A stretch of 64,000 bases of DNA. Origin: JASLDZ01 sp964242625 (lineage in GTDB: Bacteria; Pseudomonadota; Alphaproteobacteria; Caulobacterales; Caulobacteraceae). The translations under genes and the position numbers were made by a program. The stretch is taken from the NCBI GenBank assembly GCA_964242625.1, contig CAXTAO010000010.1, positions 22,250 to 86,249 on the forward strand, read 5' to 3'. Shown here one piece after another: positions 52,241 to 60,251 of the stretch; the stretch's first letter is position 1; each line of letters begins with the position of its first letter. The notes beneath the pieces were generated by a model, which saw nothing but the letters and a program-made list of their open reading frames with translations, made no database searches and had not been told where the DNA came from.

Positions 52241-53116
52241 CTAGTCGGCCGCCGCACCCCCCGCAACGCGCGCGGGCGCCGGCGAACCTGCGGCGGAGCG
52301 CCCGAAGTAGGTCTCCGCCTCCGCCGGGAAGCGGCGGGCGCGGACGTCCTCGGCGTAGGCCGCCACGGCCTCGGCGATCCCGGCGCGCAGGCCGGCGTAG
52401 CGACGCACGAACTTGGGCGTCCAGTCGAACATACCAAGCATGTCGTCGGTGACGAGAATTTGGCCGTCGCAGGCGGCGCTGGCGCCTATGCCGATGGTGG
52501 GCGTGCGCAGTTCCGCCGTGATCTCGCGCGCCAGGGGCTCGGCGACGCCCTCGACCACAATGGCGAAGGCGCCCGCCGCCTCCGCCGCACGCGCCTCGGC
52601 CAGCACCCGGGCGCGCCCGGCCTCGTCGCGCCCCTTGGCCTTGAACACGCCGTCGGTCAGCACCGCCTGAGGGCGAAGTCCCACGTGACCCATCACGGGT
52701 ATGCCGCGCTCGACGAGGTGACGGATGGTGTCGGGCACCGTCGGCCCGCTCTCGACCTTCACCCCCTGAGCGCCCGTCTCCTTCATAACGCGCGCGGCGT
52801 TGCGGTAGGCCTCGTGCGGGTCGCCCTCGTAGGAGCCGAACGGCATGTCGACGACGACCATGGCGCGGCGCGAGCCCCGCATCACCGCCTGGGCGTGCAG
52901 GATCATCATCTCGAGCGTCACGCCGACCGTGTTGGGCAGGCCATGCATCACCATCCCGACCGAGTCGCCCACGAGCAGCACCTCGCACAGCGGGTCGAGG
53001 ATTTCCGCCATGGGTGCGGTGTAGGCGGTCAGGCACACCAGCGGCTCGCCGCCCTTGCGGGCCGCCACGTCCGGCGCGGCGAGACGGCGGACGGCGACCT
53101 CGCGCTGGGCGGACAT
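52241..53116 (-). CDS. panB: 3-methyl-2-oxobutanoate hydroxymethyltransferase
   Basis: 291 residues, TIM barrel: PLVCLTAYTAPMAEILDPLC, VLLVGDSVGMVMHGLPNTVG, ARVMKETGAQGVKVESG, PVMGHVGLRPQAV and PTIGIGASAACDGQILVTDD with the catalytic Glu/metal Asp set. First committed step to pantothenate; with coaX elsewhere in the window it supports CoA synthesis. panC is not in this window. ATG 53116 is unambiguous. Confidence 0.95.
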   Translation of the reverse strand: MSAQREVAVRRLAAPDVAARKGGEPLVCLTAYTAPMAEILDPLCEVLLVGDSVGMVMHGLPNTVGVTLEMMILHAQAVMRGSRRAMVVVDMPFGSYEGDPHEAYRNAARVMKETGAQGVKVESGPTVPDTIRHLVERGIPVMGHVGLRPQAVLTDGVFKAKGRDEAGRARVLAEARAAEAAGAFAIVVEGVAEPLAREITAELRTPTIGIGASAACDGQILVTDDMLGMFDWTPKFVRRYAGLRAGIAEAVAAYAEDVRARRFPAEAETYFGRSAAGSPAPARVAGGAAAD

Positions 53117-53132
53117 GGACGGCGGCTCCCTG

Positions 53133-53150
53133 GGCGCGTGGCGACGCGCC
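53133..53150 (-). terminator. Hairpin between the anti-sigma gene and panB
   Basis: GGCGCGT/ACGCGCC forms a 7-bp stem with a four-base loop, 17 bases past the putative anti-sigma stop. No T-run follows; it could alternatively sit in the panB leader. Confidence 0.35.
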
Positions 53151-53167
53151 GGCCCATAGGCGCGCGC

Positions 53168-53548
53168 TCAGACCTCGTCCACCAGCCGCGTCGCCGCAAG
53201 CCCCACCGCGAGCAGGAGGAGCCCCGCGAGGAGCCAGCCGATCTCGCCCGGCGCGGGCAGGGCGCGCACGACGGCCGCCTCGGCGGTCAGAAGGTGCGAA
53301 CGGCGCTCCAGCAGGAGCAGCGGCGCGCGCGCCACATCCATGACGCGGGAGGCCACGGCGGACCCGGCGAGCTGCCAGGCGGCGAGCAGCGCGCTGCCCG
53401 CGGCGGCGAGGCCGATCACCCCTCGCCGCAGCAGCCACTGGTACTCCAGGCGCTGTTCTATCCGCCGCGAGAAGAGGGCGGCGTCGCGCGCGGGCGGCGT
53501 TTCCGCGAACAGCTGCAGGAGCCTGTGTTCGAAGTCGGCGTCAGCCAT
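53168..53548 (-). CDS. Putative membrane anti-sigma factor
   Basis: 126 residues. A short soluble N-terminus (ADADFEHRLLQLFAETPPAR, then DAALFSRRIEQRLEYQW) resembles the sigma-binding segment of small alphaproteobacterial anti-sigma proteins; two hydrophobic segments follow (GVIGLAAAGSALLAAWQLAG and GWLLAGLLLLAVGLAA) around a loop. No zinc-binding HxxxCxxC motif is present. Its start overlaps the sigma gene by eight bases, the usual arrangement for a sigma/anti-sigma pair. The role is inferred mainly from context. Confidence 0.65.
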   Translation of the reverse strand: MADADFEHRLLQLFAETPPARDAALFSRRIEQRLEYQWLLRRGVIGLAAAGSALLAAWQLAGSAVASRVMDVARAPLLLLERRSHLLTAEAAVVRALPAPGEIGWLLAGLLLLAVGLAATRLVDEV

Positions 53549-54134
53549 GGGCGGCCTCTCCCGCGAGATCGGGCGCTGAGGGCGCGACCACGCCCATCCT
53601 GCGCCGCAGCTTGTCCAGCCCCCGCTTGACGTGGGACTTCACCGTGCCGAGCGGCAGCCCGGTCGCTTCCGCCGCCTCCGCGTGCGTCAGCCCCGCGCCG
53701 AAGCACAAGGTGACGCACACCCGCTCCACCGCGGCGAGCGCCTTGAGCGCGTCCTCGAGATCGACCTTGCCGGCCGCGTCGCCCCCCGGGTGCACGCCCC
53801 AGCGCGCGTCGTCTTCGGCCAGACCATCCTCGACCTTCCAGGCTGACTTGCGCCGCCGCAGGTAGAGCCGCGCGGCGATCCGCTTGACCCAGCCGGCGAA
53901 CGGCCCCTCCCCGCGGAAATCCCCCATCCGCTCGAAGGCGACCAGGAAGGCGTCCTGCGCAAGGTCGTCGGCCCCCGCGGCGTCGGCGCCCATGCGGCGC
54001 AGGAGGGCGCGCACGGCGGCGACGTGGCGACGGGCCAGCTCGCCGAAGGCGCGCCGGTCCCCCGCCGCGGCCAGGGCCGCGAGGTCCATGTCGGTAAGGG
54101 CCTGCAGCGCGGGCGCTGCGGACGGCGGGGGCAT
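53541..54134 (-). CDS. ECF-type RNA polymerase sigma factor
   Basis: 197 residues. Region 2 (FGELARRHVAAVRALLRRMG, DDLAQDAFLVAFERMGDFRG, GPFAGWVKRIAARLYLRRRK) and region 4 (AVERVCVTLCFGAGLTHAEA, TGLPLGTVKSHVKRGLDKLR) are intact, joined by an acidic linker with no region 3. The alternative-sigma pairing with a membrane anti-sigma suggests envelope signalling. The gene lies 20 bases after a DUF6249 protein gene and may share its promoter. The regulon cannot be predicted here. Confidence 0.92.
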   Translation of the reverse strand: MPPPSAAPALQALTDMDLAALAAAGDRRAFGELARRHVAAVRALLRRMGADAAGADDLAQDAFLVAFERMGDFRGEGPFAGWVKRIAARLYLRRRKSAWKVEDGLAEDDARWGVHPGGDAAGKVDLEDALKALAAVERVCVTLCFGAGLTHAEAAEATGLPLGTVKSHVKRGLDKLRRRMGVVAPSAPDLAGEAAHG

Positions 54135-54154
54135 GCCCGCCCCTCCCGATGGGC

Positions 54155-54577
54155 TCAGGCCTTCAGCTTACGGCGGCCGAACCACCACAGGCCGAGGTAG
54201 GCCAGGCCGATGCAGAAGGGCACCGCGCCTCCCGCCGCGCACGAGGCCAGCGTCTCGACCGAACCGCCGGTGTTGTAGAGGCCCGCGTAGAGCGCGACGC
54301 CGATCAGGAGCACCCCCAGACCCACGGCGACCAGGATCACGCCGCGGCGCAGGTCGCGGTTGATCCCATAGCTCGGGTCCACCGCCTCCATGACGTCGGC
54401 GGGATCCATCCTCGCCCGGCGCGTCATGGCGTCGACCATCTCGGGCGGCACGGGCTGGCCGCGTTCGTAGGCCGCACGCATGGTCTCGTACATGCGCCGC
54501 CGGTCCTGGGACTTGAGCACCTGCGGCACGATGATCACCGCTGCCAGGAAGCTGAAGAATATAAGCGCGCCCATCAT
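54155..54577 (-). CDS. DUF6249-like membrane protein upstream of the sigma factor
   Basis: 140 residues. A first helix (LIFFSFLAAVIIVPQVL) is followed by a cytoplasmic segment DRRRMYETMRAAYERGQPVP then PEMVDAM, the 'Y-x3-R ... GQPVPPE' pattern of DUF6249, and then LRRGVILVAVGLGVLLIGVA and a final helix before a basic tail. Such proteins are often next to ECF sigma genes, function unknown. Two ATGs (54577 and 54574) follow GGAGGAG; the second has the better spacing. Confidence 0.72.
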   Translation of the reverse strand: MMGALIFFSFLAAVIIVPQVLKSQDRRRMYETMRAAYERGQPVPPEMVDAMTRRARMDPADVMEAVDPSYGINRDLRRGVILVAVGLGVLLIGVALYAGLYNTGGSVETLASCAAGGAVPFCIGLAYLGLWWFGRRKLKA

Positions 54578-54656
54578 CGGGCTCCTCCGTTCGGGACCCG
54601 CACGCGGCGGGATTCGTCAGGAAGAGGCTTTCACGGCCGCGTTCGGATGCGAAGGG

Positions 54657-54680
54657 GCGGGTGAAATCTCCGTAACCCGC
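54657..54680 (-). terminator. Weak hairpin after guaA
   Basis: GCGGGT/ACCCGC, a 6-bp stem with a 12-base loop, begins four bases past the guaA stop. The tail is C-rich, so this is only a candidate. Confidence 0.3.
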
Positions 54681-54684
54681 GCGC

Positions 54685-56274
54685 TCATTCCCACTCGATG
54701 GTGCCGGGGGGCTTGGAGGTGACGTCGTAGACCACCCGGTTGACGCCCCGCACCTCATTGACGATGCGGGTCGCGGCGCGCTCCAGCACCTCCCACGGGA
54801 AGCGGAACACCTCGGCGGTCATGCCGTCGACGGAGGTCACCGCCCGCAGCGCCAGCACCTCCTCATAGGTGCGCGCGTCGCCCATCACGCCGACCGTGCG
54901 CACGGGCAGCAGCACGCTGAACGCCTGCCAAATGGCGTCGTAGAGGCCCGCCTTGTGGATTTCGTCGAGCCAGATCAGGTCCGCCGCCTGGAGCGTCCTC
55001 ACCTTGTCGCGCGTCACGTCGCCGGGGATGCGGATGGCCAGACCCGGGCCGGGGAAGGGATGGCGCCCCACGAAGGCCGGCGGCAGACCCAGCTCGCGTC
55101 CGAGCGCGCGCACCTCGTCCTTGAAGAGCTCGCGGAGCGGCTCGACCAGCTTCAGCTTCATGCGCTCGGGCAGGCCGCCTACGTTATGGTGGCTCTTGAT
55201 GACGTGGCTCGGGCCGCCGTGCACCGACACGCTTTCGATCACGTCCGGGTAGAGCGTGCCCTGGGCCAGGAACTCCACCCCATCGATCTTCGCCGACTCC
55301 CGATCGAAGACGTCGATGAACAGCCGGCCGATGGTCTTGCGCTTGGTCTCGGGGTCGCTGACGCCGGCCAGGGCGTCCAGGAACTCGTCCTGCGCGTCCA
55401 CGTGCACGAGCGGTATGTTATAGTGATTGCGGAAGAGCTCGACCACCTCCTTGGCCTCGCCCCCGCGGAGCAGGCCCGTGTCGACGAAGACGCAGGTGAG
55501 CTGGTCGCCGATCGCCTCGTGGATCAGGACGGCCGCCACCGACGAGTCGACGCCGCCGGACAGGCCGCAGATCACCCGGGCGGCGCCCACCTGCTCGCGG
55601 ATGCGGCGCACCTGCTCCTGGCGGAAGGCGGCCATGGTCCAGTCGCCCTTCAGCCCGCAGATGCGGCGGGTGAAGTTGCGCAGGATCAGGTCGCCCCGCG
55701 GCGTGTGGTGCACCTCCGGGTGGAACTGCACGCCGTAGAAGCGGCGCCCCTCGTCGGCGATGGCGGCGTAGGGCGCGCCCTCGCTCGTGGCGACGACATG
55801 GAAGCCGGTCGGGATGGCGGTGACGCAGTCGCCGTGGCTCATCCACACGGGCTCGCGCGCGCCGGGGTCGCCCAGCCCCTCTAGGAGCGGGGTCTCGCGG
55901 GTGATCTCGATGTCGGCGCGCCCGTACTCGGCGGAGCCCTGGGCCACGTCGCCGCCCAGCTGCTTGCACATGGCCTGCTCGCCGTAGCAGACGCCCAGCA
56001 CCGGCACGCCGAGCTCGTAGACCTCCTGCGGCGGCAGCGGGCTGTCCGCGTGGGTCACGCTCTCCGGCCCGCCGGAGAGGATCACCGCCGCAGGGCCGAA
56101 GTCGCGCAGGAAGGCGGCGTCGACGTTCTGGCAGGGGTGGACCTCGGAGTAGACGCCGTCCTCGCGCACACGCCGGGCGATCAACTGGGTCACCTGGCTG
56201 CCGAAGTCGACGATCAGGACGCGCTGATGGCGCTCGCCCTCGGGCGCCGGGGCGGGCGGGATCTCGACGTTCAT
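54685..56274 (-). CDS. guaA: GMP synthase (glutamine-hydrolysing)
   Basis: 529 residues. Class I glutaminase domain with Cys96 in GVCYGEQ, GVQFHPEVHHTPRG with the His-Glu pair; ATP pyrophosphatase loop VICGLSGGVDSSVAAVL; C-terminal dimerisation domain ending GTIEWE. It converts XMP to GMP. The ATG directly follows the rsmB stop (TGAATG). Last gene of guaB-MAPEG-rsmB-guaA, which brings both GMP-forming steps under one transcript. Confidence 0.97.
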   Translation of the reverse strand: MNVEIPPAPAPEGERHQRVLIVDFGSQVTQLIARRVREDGVYSEVHPCQNVDAAFLRDFGPAAVILSGGPESVTHADSPLPPQEVYELGVPVLGVCYGEQAMCKQLGGDVAQGSAEYGRADIEITRETPLLEGLGDPGAREPVWMSHGDCVTAIPTGFHVVATSEGAPYAAIADEGRRFYGVQFHPEVHHTPRGDLILRNFTRRICGLKGDWTMAAFRQEQVRRIREQVGAARVICGLSGGVDSSVAAVLIHEAIGDQLTCVFVDTGLLRGGEAKEVVELFRNHYNIPLVHVDAQDEFLDALAGVSDPETKRKTIGRLFIDVFDRESAKIDGVEFLAQGTLYPDVIESVSVHGGPSHVIKSHHNVGGLPERMKLKLVEPLRELFKDEVRALGRELGLPPAFVGRHPFPGPGLAIRIPGDVTRDKVRTLQAADLIWLDEIHKAGLYDAIWQAFSVLLPVRTVGVMGDARTYEEVLALRAVTSVDGMTAEVFRFPWEVLERAATRIVNEVRGVNRVVYDVTSKPPGTIEWE

Positions 56275-57573
56275 TCAGGGTCTCTCGAACAGGGCGGCGA
56301 AGAAGCCGTCCGTGCCGGTGCGGCGCGGCGTCAGCTGCAGCATATGGGGCGGGTCGGCCAGGGCGGCGAGGCGCTCGCGGGCCGCGTCGGAGAGGAGCGG
56401 CGTCTCGGCGGCCGAGGCGATCGGGACCGACCGCAGGTCGGGCCGCGCCTGAGCGAAGGCGGCGGCCACGGCGCGGTTCTCCGCCTCTAGGACCGAGCAG
56501 GTGGCGTAGACGAGCCGTCCGCCGGGGCTGAGCAGGCGCGCGGCGCGGGCGAGGATCGCCGCCTGCAGCGCCGCCAAGCGCTCGACGGTCTCGGGCGTCA
56601 ACCGCCAGGCGGCTTCGGGATGGCGCCGCCACGTGCCCGAGCCGGAGCAGGGCGCGTCGACGAAGACGAGGTCGGCGCAGCCTTCGAGGTCCTCGGTCCC
56701 CTCCCCCTCAGGCCCGATCCTCCGCACCTCGGCATCGGCCCCCGCCCGCGCCAGTCGGGGCCGCAGGGCGTCGAGCCGGCGGCCGTTCACGTCGCAGGCG
56801 ACCAGCCGACCCTCGCGCCGCAGGGCCGCGGCGAGCGCCAGCGTCTTGCCGCCGCCGCCCGCGCAGTAATCGACGACGGTCATGCCGGGCCGCGCGCCGG
56901 CGAGGGCGGCGGCGATCTGGCTCGCCTCGTCCTGCACCTCCACCCACCCATCCAGCCACGCGCGCGTGCGCGGGATGTCGGGCGCGAGCTCGGCCGGCAG
57001 GCGCAGGCCGAGCGTGGACCAGGGTGTGGCGAGGGGCTCCAGCCCGTCGTGCGCGAGGAGGCGCAGCGCCGCCTCCCGCCCGCCCCGCAACGTGTTGAGC
57101 CGGAGGTCGAGCGGCGCCCGCGCGCCGATCAGCGCCTCCGCTTCGGCCTCCCAGCCGTCGCCGAAACAGCGTTCGAGGTCCTCCGCCACGAACTGCGGCA
57201 CGCCCGCGCGCACATGCGGCGGCGAAGCCGGTGGCGCGTTGGCGAGGCGCTCGGCCTCCTCGGGGGACAGAGGTGCGGGCGCGTGCCCCTCGCCCGTGTG
57301 CAGGGCGGCGACCTCGTCCGGCGCAAGAGCGTCGGCCTCCACCAGCGAGCCCGCGACCAGCGCACGGCCGTCGTCCGCCCCCATGCGCCAGGCGATGCGG
57401 GCGCGGTGGCGCAGCGCTGCGTACACGCGCTCGGCGATGGCGCGGCGGTCCTTGGAGCCGGCGAAGCGGTGGGCGCGACCCCAGGCGCGCAGCGCCTCGT
57501 CGGCCGGCGTGCGCTCGGCGGCGAGCGCGTCCAGCACCTCGGCGGCCGCGGCCAGTCGCGCGCCCGGCGTCAG
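56275..57573 (-). CDS. rsmB: 16S rRNA (cytosine-C5) methyltransferase, RsmB family
   Basis: About 432 residues. NusB-like N-terminal domain (RLAAAAEVLDALAAERTPAD) and SAM methyltransferase with VVDYCAGGGGKTLALAAAL, VFVDAPCSGSGTWRRHPEA (motif IV Cys) and LVYATCSVLEAENRAVA (motif VI Cys). It methylates C967-type cytosine of 16S rRNA. There is no ATG, GTG or TTG at the expected beginning. The codon at the position where family members start (M-T-P-x-A-R-L) is CTG at 57573, overlapping the MAPEG stop as CTGA; the first in-frame GTG (57537) would remove 12 conserved residues. Confidence 0.92.
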   Translation of the reverse strand: MTPGARLAAAAEVLDALAAERTPADEALRAWGRAHRFAGSKDRRAIAERVYAALRHRARIAWRMGADDGRALVAGSLVEADALAPDEVAALHTGEGHAPAPLSPEEAERLANAPPASPPHVRAGVPQFVAEDLERCFGDGWEAEAEALIGARAPLDLRLNTLRGGREAALRLLAHDGLEPLATPWSTLGLRLPAELAPDIPRTRAWLDGWVEVQDEASQIAAALAGARPGMTVVDYCAGGGGKTLALAAALRREGRLVACDVNGRRLDALRPRLARAGADAEVRRIGPEGEGTEDLEGCADLVFVDAPCSGSGTWRRHPEAAWRLTPETVERLAALQAAILARAARLLSPGGRLVYATCSVLEAENRAVAAAFAQARPDLRSVPIASAAETPLLSDAARERLAALADPPHMLQLTPRRTGTDGFFAALFERP

Positions 57574-57971
57574 CGGAGGACCGCGCCGAGGTAGACGACG
57601 AGACAGGCCAGCGAGAGCCCCCACACGAGGCTGCGGACGTAGGGCACGCCGAAACCGTAGAGCGGCACGTATATCACGCGCAGGACCAGGAACCCCCAGG
57701 CGGCATAGGCGGTCGCCGCCCCTTCCCGCCCGGCGACATGGGCCATGAGCACGAGCGCGGCGAACAGCGGCAGGCTCTCGTAGAGGTTCTTCTGCGCGCG
57801 TTGCAGACGGCCCGTGACCACGCCCACGGGCGGCCCCGGCTCGTCCCGCGGCCCCGCGTTGAAGGCCGCCCCCGTCTCGCGGTTGCGGAAGCCCGCGGGC
57901 AGGAACAGCTGCACGATGGCCAGCACCACCGTCCATGCCAGGGCTTGCAGCTCGGTCGACATGCCGCTCAC
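57570..57971 (-). CDS. MAPEG family membrane protein
   Basis: 133 residues from GTG 57971 (GTGA overlap with guaB) or 130 from ATG 57962. Four hydrophobic helices with the MAPEG patterns RNRETGAAFNAGPRDEP, GRLQRAQKNLYESLPLFAAL, AYAAWGFLVLRVIYVPLYGF. Related eukaryotic proteins act on glutathione and eicosanoids; bacterial members lack known substrates. It lies inside the guanine nucleotide operon between guaB and rsmB, an arrangement found in other Caulobacterales, with no clear functional reason. Confidence 0.88.
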   Translation of the reverse strand: MSGMSTELQALAWTVVLAIVQLFLPAGFRNRETGAAFNAGPRDEPGPPVGVVTGRLQRAQKNLYESLPLFAALVLMAHVAGREGAATAYAAWGFLVLRVIYVPLYGFGVPYVRSLVWGLSLACLVVYLGAVLR

Positions 57972-59431
57972 CCTCGCGTCGGGTAGTTGGGCGCCTCGCG
58001 CACGATCTGCACGTCGTGGACGTGGCTCTCGCGCAGGCCGGCCGAGGAGATGCGCACGAAGCGCGCGCGGCTCTGCAGCTCGTCGATGGTCGCAGCGCCG
58101 ACATAGCCCATGGCCGCGCGCAAGCCCCCCACGAGCTGGTGCACGATGGCCGCGATCGGGCCCTTGTAGGCGACTTGGCCCTCGATCCCCTCCGGCACGA
58201 ACTTCATCGTGTCGGAGACCTCCTTCTGGAAGTACCGGTCGGCCGAACCCGAAGCCATGGCGCCCACCGACCCCATGCCGCGGTACGACTTGAACGAGCG
58301 CCCCTGGTAGAGGAACACCTCGCCGGGCGCCTCCTCGGTGCCGGCGAACATCGAGCCCAGCATGGCGCAGTGCGCGCCCGCGGCCAGCGCCTTGGCCAAA
58401 TCGCCGGAGAACTTGATGCCGCCGTCGGCGATCACGGGCGCGCCCGAGTCCCGCGCCGCTCGCGCCGCCTCGCTGACCGCCGTCAGCTGCGGCACGCCCA
58501 CCCCCGCCACGATGCGGGTGGTGCAGATCGAGCCCGGGCCGATGCCCACCTTCACCGCGTCCGCCCCCGCGTCGATCAGCGCGCGCGCACCGTCGTAGGT
58601 GGCGACGTTGCCGGCCACCACCTGAACGCGGTTAGACTCGCGCTTCACGCGGCGTACCGCCTCGGCCACGTGCACGCTGTGGCCGTGGGCGGTGTCGATC
58701 ACCACCACGTCCACCCCGGCCTCCACCAGCGCCATGGAGCGCTCGAAGCCGGAGTCGCCCACCGACGACGCCGCGCCCACCAGGAGCCGGCCCTTGTCGT
58801 CCTTGGCGGCGAGCGGGAAGGCCTCGCTCTTCTCGATGTCCTTGACGGTGACGAGGCCGACCGCACGACCCGCGTCGTCCACCACCACGATGCGCTCGAT
58901 GCGGCGGCGCTGCATGGTGGCGCGCGCTTCGGACGGGTCGACCCCCTCGCGCACCGTGGCGAGGTTCTCGCGCGTCATCAGCTCGCCCGCGGTCTTCGAC
59001 GGGTCGTCCTCGAAGCGCATGTCGCGGTTGGTGAGGATGCCGACCAGCCGGCCGCCCTCACGCTCCACCACGGGGAAGCCCGAGACGCGCCGGCGCGCCT
59101 TGATCTCGCGAACCTCGGCCAGCGTCGTGTCAGGGTGGATGGTGATCGGGTTGATCACCATGCCGCTCTCGTAGCGCTTCACCTCGCGCACTTGGTCGGC
59201 CTGCTCGGCGGGCGACAGGTTGCGGTGGATCACGCCCAGCCCGCCCGCCTGCGCCATGGCGATGGCCAGCCGGCTCTCCGTGACCGTGTCCATGGCCGAC
59301 GAGACCAGCGGCACGTTCAGCTTCAGCTCGCGCGTGAACTGGGTCGCGGTGGACGCCTGAGCGGGCATCACCTCCGACGGGCCGGGTTCGAGCAAAACGT
59401 CGTCGAAGGTGAGCCCTTCGCGTATCTCCAT
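57968..59431 (-). CDS. guaB: Inosine-5'-monophosphate dehydrogenase
   Basis: 487 residues. TIM barrel with two CBS domains inserted (~95-205; ATVREGVDPSEARATMQRRR and related), LTFDDVLLEPGPSEVMP near the start, the catalytic Cys ~303 in KVGIGPGSICTTRIVAGVG, and the flap region SKSYRGM-type FKSYRGMGSVGAM. It oxidises IMP to XMP, the branch point to GMP. GGAGGC five bases before ATG 59431 is a good ribosome site, and TATACC at 59461-59456 a plausible -10. Followed by MAPEG with a GTGA overlap. Confidence 0.97.
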   Translation of the reverse strand: MEIREGLTFDDVLLEPGPSEVMPAQASTATQFTRELKLNVPLVSSAMDTVTESRLAIAMAQAGGLGVIHRNLSPAEQADQVREVKRYESGMVINPITIHPDTTLAEVREIKARRRVSGFPVVEREGGRLVGILTNRDMRFEDDPSKTAGELMTRENLATVREGVDPSEARATMQRRRIERIVVVDDAGRAVGLVTVKDIEKSEAFPLAAKDDKGRLLVGAASSVGDSGFERSMALVEAGVDVVVIDTAHGHSVHVAEAVRRVKRESNRVQVVAGNVATYDGARALIDAGADAVKVGIGPGSICTTRIVAGVGVPQLTAVSEAARAARDSGAPVIADGGIKFSGDLAKALAAGAHCAMLGSMFAGTEEAPGEVFLYQGRSFKSYRGMGSVGAMASGSADRYFQKEVSDTMKFVPEGIEGQVAYKGPIAAIVHQLVGGLRAAMGYVGAATIDELQSRARFVRISSAGLRESHVHDVQIVREAPNYPTRG

Positions 59432-59455
59432 GCGGAGCCTCCGTCTTGCGGGCGC

Positions 59456-59461
59456 GGTATA
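59456..59461 (-). promoter_or_regulatory. Possible -10 element of the guaB operon
   Basis: The minus strand reads CCTATACC (6 of 8 to GCTANAWC), hexamer TATACC at 59461-59456. Start near 59449 leaves an 18-base leader with the guaB ribosome site. The -35 (TTGTGC, 18 bases upstream) is weak. Confidence 0.4.
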
Positions 59462-59496
59462 GGGGGCGTTCACCGCAGCGCACAAGGGCGTGCGGT

Positions 59497-60210
59497 CTAC
59501 GGCTTCAGTCCGGCGCCGATCAGGTAGACCTCGCTCGACTCCTTGCGGCTCGAGTCGGGCTTGAAGTGGCGGACCTCGGCGAAGGCGGCCTTGAGCCGGG
59601 CGAGGAGCGCGCCTTCCGCCCCGCCCTGGAACGACTTGGTGACGAAGGCCCCGCCGGGCTTGAGGTTCGCGACGGCGAAATCGGCCGCCGCTTCGACGAG
59701 GGCGATGATGCGAAGGTGGTCGGTGGCGGCGTGACCCATGGTGTTCGGGGCCATGTCGGAGAGCACGAGGTCGGGCGGGCGACCGAGGCGCCGCAGGAGG
59801 TCGGGCCCGGTCGCCGGGTCGGTGAAGTCGCCTTGCACGATGTCGGCCCCGGGGATCGGGTCGACGGGCAGGAGGTCCACCCCCACCACCGCCCCCGCGC
59901 CGCGCGCCAGCGCCGCCTCGATCCAGCCCCCCGGCGCGCAGCCCAGGTCGATCACCGCGGCGCCGCGCTTCACGAGCCTCAGCTTGTCGTCGATCTCCAG
60001 GAGCTTGAACGCCGCGCGCGAGCGCCATCCTTCGGCTCGAGCGCGTTGTGCGTAGGGGTCGTTGATCTGACGCTGCAGCCACTGCTGCGACGAGAGCGAG
60101 CGCTGGTCGGCGGTCTTGAGCCGCGCGCCCATCGCGCGCCCGGCCGCGTCGCCCCGGGTGGGCGGCCGCACCATGCGCCGGCGTGGAGGGTCGGCGGGAT
60201 CGTCGGCCAT
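59497..60210 (-). CDS. rlmE: 23S rRNA (uridine-2'-O)-methyltransferase RlmE (FtsJ/RrmJ)
   Basis: 237 residues, with an N-terminal extension of ~35 residues before the family core. Core: INDPYAQRARAEGWRSRAAF (first catalytic Lys follows), VIDLGCAPGGWIEAALARGA (SAM loop), VLSDMAPNTMGHAATDHLR (catalytic Asp) and GGAFVTKSFQGG (catalytic Lys). It methylates the A-loop uridine of 23S rRNA. The gene follows ppx after 41 bases, a pairing common in alphaproteobacteria. Confidence 0.95.
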   Translation of the reverse strand: MADDPADPPRRRMVRPPTRGDAAGRAMGARLKTADQRSLSSQQWLQRQINDPYAQRARAEGWRSRAAFKLLEIDDKLRLVKRGAAVIDLGCAPGGWIEAALARGAGAVVGVDLLPVDPIPGADIVQGDFTDPATGPDLLRRLGRPPDLVLSDMAPNTMGHAATDHLRIIALVEAAADFAVANLKPGGAFVTKSFQGGAEGALLARLKAAFAEVRHFKPDSSRKESSEVYLIGAGLKP

Positions 60211-60251
60211 GCGTGCGCTTACCGCGGCCGGCGAGCCGACGCCATCGACCC

